Below, piece after piece: positions 1 through 5,239 of a stretch of DNA of 7,533 bases. The notes under the pieces are model-generated. The model saw nothing but the letters and a program-made list of their open reading frames with translations, did not search any database and was not told where the DNA came from. Both the position numbers and the translations under genes were made by a program. Position 1 is the stretch's first letter. Each line of letters starts with the position of its first letter. This DNA is from an uncultured Tabrizicola sp. (lineage in GTDB: Bacteria; Pseudomonadota; Alphaproteobacteria; Rhodobacterales; Rhodobacteraceae): contig CALLZQ010000580.1 in NCBI GenBank assembly GCA_937858255.1, positions 1-7,533 of the forward strand, given 5' to 3'.

Positions 1-261
1 AAGAACCCGATCGGCACCGGGCCTTTCGAGCTGGTTTCCTATGAAGTCGGCCAGAAGGTCGTCTACAAGCGTCGCGAGGACGGCAAGTGGTGGGGCGGCG
101 AAGCTCTGCTCGACGGCGTCGAATTCATCGACTACGGCACCGATCCGTCGGCGATGGTTTCTGCCTTCGAGGCGGGCGAAGGGCCCACCCAACACCGAGA
201 CACAGGCCCTTCCGAATTCCCTCTGGGAGGGGGCGGCCGCCCGCCGCCCCCAAAAAGATAA
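1..261 (+). CDS. Fragment of an ABC transporter substrate-binding protein, family 5 (peptide/opine type), cut at both ends
   Basis: Frame 1 is open from the window edge to a TAA at 259-261. Residues 1-60 read like an internal block of the periplasmic solute-binding family SBP_bac_5: NPIGTGPFELVSYEVGQ (residues 2-18), a KWWGGEALLDGV stretch near 31-42, then DPSAMVSAFEAGE (48-60). This matches the usual 'NPVGTGPF...YWGG...LDGV...LQAGE' order in dipeptide, oligopeptide or nickel receptors. Such proteins bind the ligand in the periplasm and deliver it to an ABC permease. After about base 180 the similarity stops, and the remaining 26 codons are a Gly/Pro-rich readthrough into sequence that is antisense to a dctQ gene. 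Only bases 1-180 should therefore be taken as real coding sequence. Family members are roughly 500 aa, so most of the protein is missing. The substrate cannot be told. The sudden end suggests an assembly join or a rearrangement. Confidence 0.75.
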   Translation, partial: KNPIGTGPFELVSYEVGQKVVYKRREDGKWWGGEALLDGVEFIDYGTDPSAMVSAFEAGEGPTQHRDTGPSEFPLGGGGRPPPPKR

Positions 262-445
262 CCCCCCCCACCGGGACCCCCGCCGCAGGTTCGCTCCAGA
301 CGATAGAATCGTTCAGCACATAGCGGTAAACCCCCTGGCCGCCGATGATCCCTGTCATCGCCACCAGACCGCCCCCTGCCAGCCAGAGCGCGCCCTGCGC
401 GACCAGCCCCAATCCGCCCGCCAGCCTCAGCATCGCGCTGTGCAT
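181..445 (-). pseudogene. dctQ: 5' part of a TRAP transporter small permease (DctQ), damaged and cut off
   Basis: Read on the minus strand, ATG at 445-443 follows a purine-rich GGGAGAGGA, a fair ribosome binding site. The product starts with a hydrophobic helix (about residues 6-34). It then shows the DctQ signature YRYVLNDSIVWSE (40-52), which in the family reads roughly RYVFNxxxxWSEE, followed after 9 residues by VIFLGAA (62-68), the usual second-helix motif. DctQ is the four-helix membrane subunit that pairs with DctM to take up a solute delivered by DctP. It lies downstream of dctP in the same direction, as expected. Between WSE and VIFLGAA, and again after it, the sequence is unusually rich in G/C runs and does not give the expected residues. 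From base 180 it is replaced by an unrelated ABC protein in the opposite direction. I infer a truncated or misassembled gene. A GTG at 475 is an alternative but less likely start. Confidence 0.65.
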
Positions 446-540
446 CTTCCTCTCCCTCTGCCTGTCTTTTGCCACAGGCGCGGCGCTGCCTCCCTCAACG
501 GGGGCGGCCTTTCATCTGTTCATAAATATCCCGCGGGGGA

Positions 541-613
541 GAGGGGCTGGCCAAAGCCAGTCCCTCCGGGGGGGCGCGAAGCCCCCGTCGTCGGCGCGGC
601 GGGCCGCGCCGAC
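541..613 (-). terminator. Cluster of three hairpins in the dctP-dctQ gap
   Basis: Three inverted repeats lie one after another between the dctP stop (627) and the dctQ start (445). Hairpin A: perfect 11-base arms at 590-600 and 603-613 (GTCGGCGCGGC and its complement). Hairpin B: 6-base arms GGGGGC at 570-575 and GCCCCC at 581-586. Hairpin C: 11-base arms at 541-551 and 556-566 with a single G-T wobble and a CAAA loop. None is followed by a clear T tract on the minus strand. A partial terminator or mRNA-stabilising element that keeps the solute receptor in excess over the permease is the likeliest role; this is inference. Confidence 0.6.
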
Positions 614-626
614 TGCCGCTTGGCCC

Positions 627-1610
627 TTACTCGACCGCCTGAATCCGCTCGACCAGGCTCTTCAGCTTGGGCGTATTGGCGTGCTTTTCATAAACCGGCA
701 CCATCGCCTCGATGAAGGGCGTCTTGTCGATATTGTCGATCACCTCGGCCCCGGCGGCGCGGACCTTGGCCTCGGATTCCTTCTCGCGCGCGGCCCAGAG
801 TTCACGGTTCACCGGCCCCGAGGCGGCGGCGGCGGCCTTGACGGCGGCCTGATCCTCCGCGCTCAGCTTGTCCCAGGAAGCCTTTGACATCACAAGGATT
901 TCCGGCACGATCAGGTGCTGGTCCAGCGTGTAGTACTTCGCCACCTCAAAGTGGCCCGAGGATTCATAGGACGGCCAGTTGTTCTCGGCCCCGTCGATGA
1001 CGCCGGTCTGGATCGAGGAATAGACCTCGCCATAGGGCATCGGCGTCGCATTGGCGCCAAGGGCGGCCATCATGTCCACGAACACATCCGATTGCATGAC
1101 GCGCACCTTCATGCCGGCCAGATCCCCCATCGAGGTGATCGGCTTCTGGCTGTTGTAAAAGCTGCGCGAGCCGCCGTCGTAATAGGCCAGCCCGACAAAT
1201 CCGTGGGGTTCAAAGGCGGCAAGGATTTCCTGCCCCACTTCGCCGTCCAGCACCCGGTGGGCGTGGTCGGTCGAGCGGAAGATATAGGGCAGCGAGACCA
1301 CCTTGGTCTCTTCGATCAGGTTGTTGAACGGCCCCATCGAGACGCGGTTCAGGTCGATCACACCGAATTTGGTCTGTTCGATCGTGTCCTTTTCCTCACC
1401 CAACTGGGCCGAGTGGAACACCTCGACGCAGATGCGCCCGCCGGTGGATTCCTTGAGCTTTTCGCCCATCACCTTGACAGCCTCGACCGTCGGATAGCCG
1501 TCGGGGTGGGTGTCCGAGGATTTCAGCGTCACTTCGCATTCGGCATAGGCTGCGCCGGCAAGCGCGGTGCTTGTCGCAAGAATGGCCGCAAAGGTTTTGA
1601 ATTGTTTCAT
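627..1610 (-). CDS. dctP: TRAP transporter solute-binding protein DctP, probably for a hexuronate
   Basis: The 327-aa product has a classical signal peptide: MKQFK, a hydrophobic core to about residue 20 and an AYA cleavage site before residue 24. The mature part is a typical DctP receptor. [11 protein letters not shown] is at 31-41, [22 protein letters not shown] at about 66-87, [12 protein letters not shown] at 166-177 with Arg170 as the expected carboxylate-binding arginine, and [13 protein letters not shown] at 203-215. It would bind a sugar acid in the periplasm and hand it to the DctQ-DctM sodium-dependent permease. The ATG at 1610 is chosen because a strong GGGAGGA lies just upstream and the signal peptide begins there. 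It starts 25 bases after the uxaC stop, so the two are almost certainly co-transcribed, and this neighbour is the main reason to call the ligand a uronate such as glucuronate or galacturonate. Exact ligand specificity is not visible from sequence. Confidence 0.93.
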   Translation of the reverse strand: MKQFKTFAAILATSTALAGAAYAECEVTLKSSDTHPDGYPTVEAVKVMGEKLKESTGGRICVEVFHSAQLGEEKDTIEQTKFGVIDLNRVSMGPFNNLIEETKVVSLPYIFRSTDHAHRVLDGEVGQEILAAFEPHGFVGLAYYDGGSRSFYNSQKPITSMGDLAGMKVRVMQSDVFVDMMAALGANATPMPYGEVYSSIQTGVIDGAENNWPSYESSGHFEVAKYYTLDQHLIVPEILVMSKASWDKLSAEDQAAVKAAAAASGPVNRELWAAREKESEAKVRAAGAEVIDNIDKTPFIEAMVPVYEKHANTPKLKSLVERIQAVE

Positions 1611-1635
1611 CTTTCTTCCTCCCTGAAGATCTCTG

Positions 1636-3057
1636 TCACAGTCGGTAGGCTTGCTTGGCAAGCCGGTAGGCAAGGTCATGGGCGACATCGAAGGCTTCGT
1701 CCTCATCCAGCCGTCCGGTGCGGACAAGATGGGCGAGATAGGCGCAATCCACCCGCCGGGCGACATCGTGGCGCGCGGGGATCGACAGATAGGCGCGGGT
1801 GTCGTCGTTGAAGCCGACGGTGTTGTAGAATCCGGCCGTCTCTGTCGTCGCCTCGCGAAAGCGGCGCATCCCCTCGGGGCTGTCAAAGAACCACCAGGCC
1901 GGGCCAAGCCGCAGCGCCGGATAGGCCCCCGCCAGCGGCGCCAGTTCCCGCGCATAGGCGGTTTCATCCAGCGTAAACAGGATGATGGTCAGCCCCGGCT
2001 CCATCCCCACGGCATTAAGCAGGGGGCGCAGCGCCGCGACGTAATCGGTGCGTCCGGGAATATCAAAACCCTTGTCGCGCCCGAACCGGGCCATGACGCC
2101 GGCCGAGTGGTTGCGGCGCGAGCCGGGGTGAATTTGCAGCACCAGCCCGTCATCCAGACTCATCCGCGCCATTTCGGTCAGCATCTGACCCCGGAAGGCA
2201 TCGGCCTCATCGGCGGTGAAATCGCCCGACAATACCCGCGCGAACAGGGCCGCCGCCTCGGCCTGCGGCAGATCCTCGGTGCGGGCGGTGGCATGGCCAT
2301 GGTCTGAACTGGTGCAGCCAAGCGCCTTGAAGGCGGCGCGGCGCTGGCGGTGCGCGGCCAGATAGCCGGTCCAGGTGTGGCAATCCTCGCCCGTCATCGC
2401 GCCCAGACGGGCGACATTGGCGGCAAAGCCGGGGAATTCGGGGTCCACGACCGCATCGGGCCGATAGGCCGGGATCACCCGCCCATGCCAGCCGCTGTCG
2501 CGGATCTGTCGGTGGCTCTCCAGATCGTCCAGCGCACCGTCGGTGGTCGAGATCACTTCGATATTGAACCGGTCGTAAAGGGCACGGGGGCGAAAGTCCG
2601 GCGTTTGCAGGGCTGCGTCGATCTGGTCGTAGATCGCATCGGCATTGGCCGCGCTCAGCCGCTCTTCGATGCCGAAAACGGTCTCAAAGGCATGGTCCAG
2701 CCACAGACGTGACGGCGTGCCGCGGAACAGATGGTAATTCTGGGCAAACAGGCGCCAGATTTTGCGGCCATCGGTCTCTACCGGCCCGCCATCGGCGCGC
2801 GGCACCCCCAGATCCTCCAGCGCCACCCCTTGCGAGCAGAGCATGCGAAAGACGTAGTGATCGGGCGTGACAAACAGTTGCGCCGGATCAGGGAAGGCGG
2901 CGTCGGTGGCATACCAGCGCGGATCGGTATGGCCGTGCGGGCTGACAATGGGCAGATGCTCGACCGTTTCAAACAGCGCCCGGGCAAGGGAACGCGCCGA
3001 GGGCTCGACCGGAAACAGGCGATCAGGATCGAGCAGTGGCACTTGTTTTCCCCCCAT
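1636..3057 (-). CDS. uxaC: Uronate isomerase (glucuronate/galacturonate isomerase)
   Basis: This enzyme converts D-glucuronate to D-fructuronate and D-galacturonate to D-tagaturonate in the cytoplasm, the first step of the bacterial isomerase pathway for hexuronates. The 473-aa length fits the family (about 470). Amidohydrolase-fold features are present: HGHTDP at 41-46 with the metal-binding His-x-His pair, SSDHGH near 250-255, [14 protein letters not shown] at 307-320, [13 protein letters not shown] at 388-400, and [21 protein letters not shown] near 415-435, which contains the late conserved Asp-Arg segment. The start is uncertain. ATG at 3057 is used here, but GTG at 3042 is preceded by GGGGGGA at a good distance and would begin directly at [11 protein letters not shown], where related proteins tend to begin as I remember them. 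It heads the transcript uxaC-dctP-dctQ. The next enzymes of the pathway (UxaB or UxuB, and UxaA or UxuA dehydratase) are not in this window. Confidence 0.95.
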   Translation of the reverse strand: MGGKQVPLLDPDRLFPVEPSARSLARALFETVEHLPIVSPHGHTDPRWYATDAAFPDPAQLFVTPDHYVFRMLCSQGVALEDLGVPRADGGPVETDGRKIWRLFAQNYHLFRGTPSRLWLDHAFETVFGIEERLSAANADAIYDQIDAALQTPDFRPRALYDRFNIEVISTTDGALDDLESHRQIRDSGWHGRVIPAYRPDAVVDPEFPGFAANVARLGAMTGEDCHTWTGYLAAHRQRRAAFKALGCTSSDHGHATARTEDLPQAEAAALFARVLSGDFTADEADAFRGQMLTEMARMSLDDGLVLQIHPGSRRNHSAGVMARFGRDKGFDIPGRTDYVAALRPLLNAVGMEPGLTIILFTLDETAYARELAPLAGAYPALRLGPAWWFFDSPEGMRRFREATTETAGFYNTVGFNDDTRAYLSIPARHDVARRVDCAYLAHLVRTGRLDEDEAFDVAHDLAYRLAKQAYRL

Positions 3058-3095
3058 GTTTTCCGATTTGATGGCAAAGGATGCTTTCAAATCGT

Positions 3096-3117
3096 CTAGC
3101 AAACTAATATGCTAGTT
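3096..3117. promoter_or_regulatory. Candidate operator: overlapping inverted repeats between uxaC and the GntR gene
   Basis: Two inverted repeats share this AT-rich patch. CTAGCA at 3096-3101 faces TGCTAG at 3110-3115 (8-base spacer). AACTA at 3102-3106 faces TAGTT at 3113-3117 (6-base spacer). The patch contains the -10 of the proposed uxaC promoter, so a bound protein would block RNA polymerase. GntR/FadR-type dimers bind short palindromes of this size, and the gene next door encodes such a protein, so it is the obvious candidate binder. The assignment is inference; no known consensus is matched. Confidence 0.55.
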
Positions 3118-3132
3118 GAAGATGCCTGTCAA
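3104..3132 (-). promoter_or_regulatory. Sigma70-like promoter for uxaC-dctP-dctQ
   Basis: On the minus strand a perfect TTGACA (3132-3127) is followed after 17 bases by TATTAG (3109-3104), which matches four of six positions of TATAAT. Transcription would begin near 3097, about 40 bases before the uxaC ATG. The -10 lies within the inverted repeats of the candidate operator, consistent with repression by the divergent GntR protein. Confidence 0.6.
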
Positions 3133-3144
3133 CGGAGGGGACAG

Positions 3145-3852
3145 ATGCCCAATGCTGCGCTGAAACGGGCGCTGGAGCCGATCGCCCGCACCTCGGTCAC
3201 TGATGCGGTCTTTGCCGATCTGCACCACCAGATCGTCACGCTGGAATTGCCGCCGGGCACCAAGATGTCCGAGACGGATGTCGCGGAAATCATGGGCGTT
3301 TCCCGCCAGCCGGTGCGCGATGCCTTTTACCGGTTGTCGATGCTGGGGTTCCTGACCATCCGTCCGCAGCGGGCCACGGTGGTCTCGGCCATTTCGGAGC
3401 AGGCGGTGATGCAGGCGCGTTTCATCCGTGCCGCCATCGAGGCCGAAACCGTGCGCATCGCCTGCGAGCGACTGGGCGAGGATGATCTGCGCGCGCTGGA
3501 GGCGATTCTGGCGCGGCAGGAAGGGGCGGTCACGGCGCTTGACGCGCAGCGGTTTCATGATCTGGACGACCAGTTTCACCGTGAAATCTGCGAGCGCGCC
3601 GGCCATGGCTATGCCTGGGAGATCATCCGCGAGAACAAGGCTCATATGGACAGGGTGCGGTTGTTGTCGCTGACCTTTGCCTCACCCGATGCCTTTGGCG
3701 ATCATCTGCGGGTGCGGGAGGCGCTGAGGGCGCGTGACCCGGCGCGGGCCATGGCGGAAATGCACCGCCACCTGATCCGCATCAAGAGCCAGATCCGCCG
3801 CATCCGGGCCGAGCATGAACATTATTTTGAGGGCGAACCCTGCAATGACTAG
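3145..3852 (+). CDS. GntR-family regulator, FadR subfamily (FCD domain), likely controlling the uronate genes
   Basis: The 235-aa protein has an N-terminal winged helix-turn-helix (about residues 16-82). This includes LPPGTKMSETDVAEIMGVSR (35-54) and QPVRDAFYRLSMLGFL (55-70), the standard GntR recognition block. The C-terminal part (about 88-215) is an all-helical FCD ligand domain. Its expected metal-binding pattern is visible: Asp141 with His145 (DLDDQFHREI), His187 (GDHLRVREALRARD) and His209 (MHRHL). FCD regulators usually sense small organic acids, and here a uronate or a pathway intermediate such as 2-keto-3-deoxygluconate is likely. The start at 3145 is set by GGAGGGG five bases upstream; the longer frame from 3109 would run through the operator. 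It is divergent from uxaC and overlaps kdgK by 8 bases, so it probably regulates both transcripts, most likely as a repressor. I do not assign it to ExuR, UxuR or KdgR by name. Confidence 0.92.
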   Translation: MPNAALKRALEPIARTSVTDAVFADLHHQIVTLELPPGTKMSETDVAEIMGVSRQPVRDAFYRLSMLGFLTIRPQRATVVSAISEQAVMQARFIRAAIEAETVRIACERLGEDDLRALEAILARQEGAVTALDAQRFHDLDDQFHREICERAGHGYAWEIIRENKAHMDRVRLLSLTFASPDAFGDHLRVREALRARDPARAMAEMHRHLIRIKSQIRRIRAEHEHYFEGEPCND

Positions 3853-4753
3853 GCGGTTTGTGTCGATTGGCGAATGCATGGTGGAAATGGCGCCGCAAGA
3901 GGGCGGGCTTTATGCCATGGGCTTTGCCGGCGATACCTTTAACACCGCCTGGTATGCCCGGCGCTGCCTGCCAGAGGGATGGTCCGTCGACTATCTTTCC
4001 GCCCTCGGGACCGATGCGATTTCGGACAGGATGGCCGATTTCATGACCGGTGCCGGCATTGGCACGGCCTATCTGCGGCGTCTGCCCGGGCAGACGGTGG
4101 GGCTTTACCTGATTTCGCTGACCGGGGCCGAGCGCAGTTTTTCCTATTGGCGCTCGACCTCGGCGGCCCGGGCGTTGGCGGCGGATCCGGGGCATCTGGA
4201 TGCGGCTCTGGCCGGGGCCGATCTGGCCTATCTGTCCGGCATCACGCTGGCAATCCTGACCCCCGAAGACCGGGCACGGCTGCTGGCGGCCTTGGCGCGC
4301 GCCCGGGCGGCGGGGGCGCGCATCGCCTTTGATCCGAACCTGCGCCCGGCGCTCTGGCCCTCGGCGCAGGCGATGTGCGGCGCGGTGATGCAGGCGGCGG
4401 GGCAGGCCGATCTGGTGCTGCCGTCATTTGACGATGAGGCGCGGTTTTTCGGCGATGCCGATGCCGAGGCGACGGCGCGGCGCTATCTGACGGCGGGCGC
4501 GGCAACGGTGGTGGTCAAGGACGGCCCGGGTGAGATTCTGCTGGCCACGCCCGGGGGGCAGGTCCGCTGCCAGCCGCCCGCCGTGGCCAGCGTTGTCGAT
4601 ACCACGGCAGCGGGGGACAGTTTCAACGCGGGATTTCTGGCGGCGCACTTGTTGGGGCGGGGGGATCAGGCCGCCCTTGCCGCGGGGGCTACGCTGGCGG
4701 GTCAGGTGATCGGCGCGCGCGGCGCGCTGGTGTCGGTCACGCCCTGTTTCTGA
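3845..4753 (+). CDS. kdgK: 2-keto-3-deoxygluconate kinase (PfkB family)
   Basis: This sugar kinase uses ATP to turn 2-keto-3-deoxy-D-gluconate into its 6-phosphate, which KDPG aldolase then splits in the Entner-Doudoroff pathway. At 302 aa it has the usual PfkB length. Visible features are the N-terminal SIGECMVEM (7-15), GFAGDTFNTAWYARR (26-40), the FDPNLRPALW block (162-171), VVKDGPGE (223-230), and the PfkB signature DTTAAGDSFNAGF (252-264), where Asp258 is the expected catalytic base. The DTTAAGDSF form, with Ala in place of the usual Gly, is as I recall normal for KdgK (E. coli has it), so it supports the assignment and is not a defect. The ATG lies inside the end of the GntR gene (8-base overlap), which implies translational coupling. 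No KDPG aldolase gene follows in this window. Confidence 0.93.
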   Translation: MTRRFVSIGECMVEMAPQEGGLYAMGFAGDTFNTAWYARRCLPEGWSVDYLSALGTDAISDRMADFMTGAGIGTAYLRRLPGQTVGLYLISLTGAERSFSYWRSTSAARALAADPGHLDAALAGADLAYLSGITLAILTPEDRARLLAALARARAAGARIAFDPNLRPALWPSAQAMCGAVMQAAGQADLVLPSFDDEARFFGDADAEATARRYLTAGAATVVVKDGPGEILLATPGGQVRCQPPAVASVVDTTAAGDSFNAGFLAAHLLGRGDQAALAAGATLAGQVIGARGALVSVTPCF

Positions 4754-4766
4754 GGCCCGGTTCTGA

Positions 4767-4799
4767 CGTGATCGTGATCGCCGTGCGCAGGAGATCACG
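4767..4799. repeat. Inverted repeat with a direct repeat downstream of kdgK
   Basis: CGTGATC occurs twice in overlap (4767-4773 and 4773-4779). The complementary GATCACG is at 4793-4799. This could form a weak 7-base stem or serve as a protein-binding site ahead of the small ORF at 4846. The sequence matches no known operator that I recognise. Confidence 0.3.
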
Positions 4800-4818
4800 A
4801 AATCGCGCGCTAACTCTC

Positions 4819-4828
4819 GTTCGCGAAC
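4819..4828. repeat. 10-base perfect palindrome GTTCGCGAAC
   Basis: GTTCGCGAAC is a gapless perfect palindrome lying 18 bases before the ATG of the small ORF, just ahead of its AAGGGAG ribosome binding site. It sits where a repressor could act, but a single 10-base palindrome in GC-rich DNA may be chance. Confidence 0.3.
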
Positions 4829-4845
4829 AGAAAAGGGAGATGCGC

Positions 4846-5100
4846 ATGTTCAAGGGACTGACCCGCAGTTTGCTGATTGTCACCGCCGCGATGGTGGCCT
4901 TGCCGGCGGCGATGCTGGCCGCTTCGGGCGGGCGTGAGTGGATGGAGAAGTTTGGGGAATATGACCCCGTTCTTCTGATGGCCGCCGGCCTTGGGAGAGA
5001 GGGGTTTCCCTCTCTCCAACATCTGATCATGCCGGGCGCCGCCCGCCGCGTCTTGCGGTTCGGGAAAACCAGAAGATGTTCGTTGCCGCCTGACAGGTGA
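4846..5100 (+). CDS. Small hypothetical protein with an N-terminal signal or membrane segment
   Basis: I do not recognise this 84-aa product. The start at 4846 is preceded by AAGGGAG (4833-4839) with 6 bases spacing, a strong ribosome binding site; an in-frame ATG at 4840 is too close to it. The N-terminus is two positive residues (Lys3, Arg8), then a hydrophobic run LLIVTAAMVALPAAMLAAS (about 10-28) that could be a Sec signal peptide with an Ala-rich cleavage region or a membrane anchor. The middle contains REWMEKFGEYDPVLLMAAG (32-50). The C-terminal third is Arg-rich (RRVLRFGKTRR) and includes codons laid over a strong hairpin at 4994-5017, which suggests that the reading frame there is not an evolved coding region. 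It may be the truncated 5' end of an exported protein gene, or a genuine small gene. The good start signals and export-like N-terminus are the only support. Confidence 0.4.
   Translation: MFKGLTRSLLIVTAAMVALPAAMLAASGGREWMEKFGEYDPVLLMAAGLGREGFPSLQHLIMPGAARRVLRFGKTRRCSLPPDR
4994..5017. terminator. Strong hairpin within the small-ORF region
   Basis: Perfect 10-base arms GGAGAGAGGG (4994-5003) and CCCTCTCTCC (5008-5017) enclose a GTTT loop. TT/AA pairs extend it past one bulged G. No T tract follows on either strand. It could end the gntR-kdgK transcript in either a Rho-assisted or structure-only manner, or be a dispersed repeat element. Its position inside the small ORF casts doubt on the second half of that ORF. 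Confidence 0.45.
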
Positions 5101-5179
5101 TGAACGGCGGCCTGAATTGCAGGCTGGACCGGGAAATGCGTGACTCTCTGCGGCAAGGGGCAACCTTGCGCGTCGTTGA

Positions 5180-5199
5180 CCCGGCCGGAATGGGCCGGG
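5180..5199. repeat. GC-rich hairpin next to the terminator
   Basis: Arms CCCGGCC (5180-5186) and GGCCGGG (5193-5199) form a 7-base stem with a 6-base loop. It lies just beyond the terminator hairpin as seen from the aminotransferase and may reinforce it. Confidence 0.4.
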
Positions 5200-5210
5200 G
5201 CGGAAACCAG

Positions 5211-5230
5211 AGGCCGGGTCTCCCCGGCCT
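5211..5230. terminator. Likely bidirectional terminator at the end of the aminotransferase gene
   Basis: AGGCCGGG (5211-5218) and CCCGGCCT (5223-5230) form a perfect 8-base GC-rich stem with a 4-base loop, 9 bases beyond the aminotransferase TAA. On the plus strand it is followed by TTCGCG; on the minus strand by CTGGTTTCC, a weak T-rich tail. It fits termination of the minus-strand gene and perhaps also of transcripts arriving from kdgK. Confidence 0.6.
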
Positions 5231-5239
5231 TTCGCGCCT

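Larger units (their letters stand above)
5101..5239. other. Intergenic stretch with no recognised gene
   Basis: Between the small ORF and the aminotransferase stop I find no supported gene. A short plus-strand frame starting with ATG at 5100 continues to 5242 but has only a weak ribosome binding site, and its product is not recognised. The stretch holds two GC-rich hairpins near its right end. If the small ORF is not real, the whole 4754-5239 segment (486 bases) is non-coding. Confidence 0.5.

Noticed and set aside
515..540. The GGGATATT sequence on the minus strand ahead of dctQ also occurs ahead of the aminotransferase ATG (near 6577-6586), suggesting a shared regulatory motif.
   Set aside because: The match is only 8 bases, the flanks differ, and the two genes belong to unrelated pathways.
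915..1811. A 298-codon plus-strand frame opposite dctP and the end of uxaC.
   Set aside because: It spans two clearly coding minus-strand genes and their gap, gives an Arg/His/Gly-rich product without known motifs, and is explained by codon bias of the real genes.
1611..1967. The dctP frame stays open upstream of 1610 and could give a longer protein.
   Set aside because: The extension overlaps uxaC codons, and the ATG at 1610 has both a strong ribosome binding site and the start of a clean signal peptide.
4598..4636. The PfkB signature of the kinase reads DTTAAGD where most family members have DTxGAGD, which could suggest a damaged active site.
   Set aside because: As I recall, E. coli KdgK carries the same DTTAAGDSF form, and the catalytic Asp is present, so this is a subfamily mark that supports the kdgK call.
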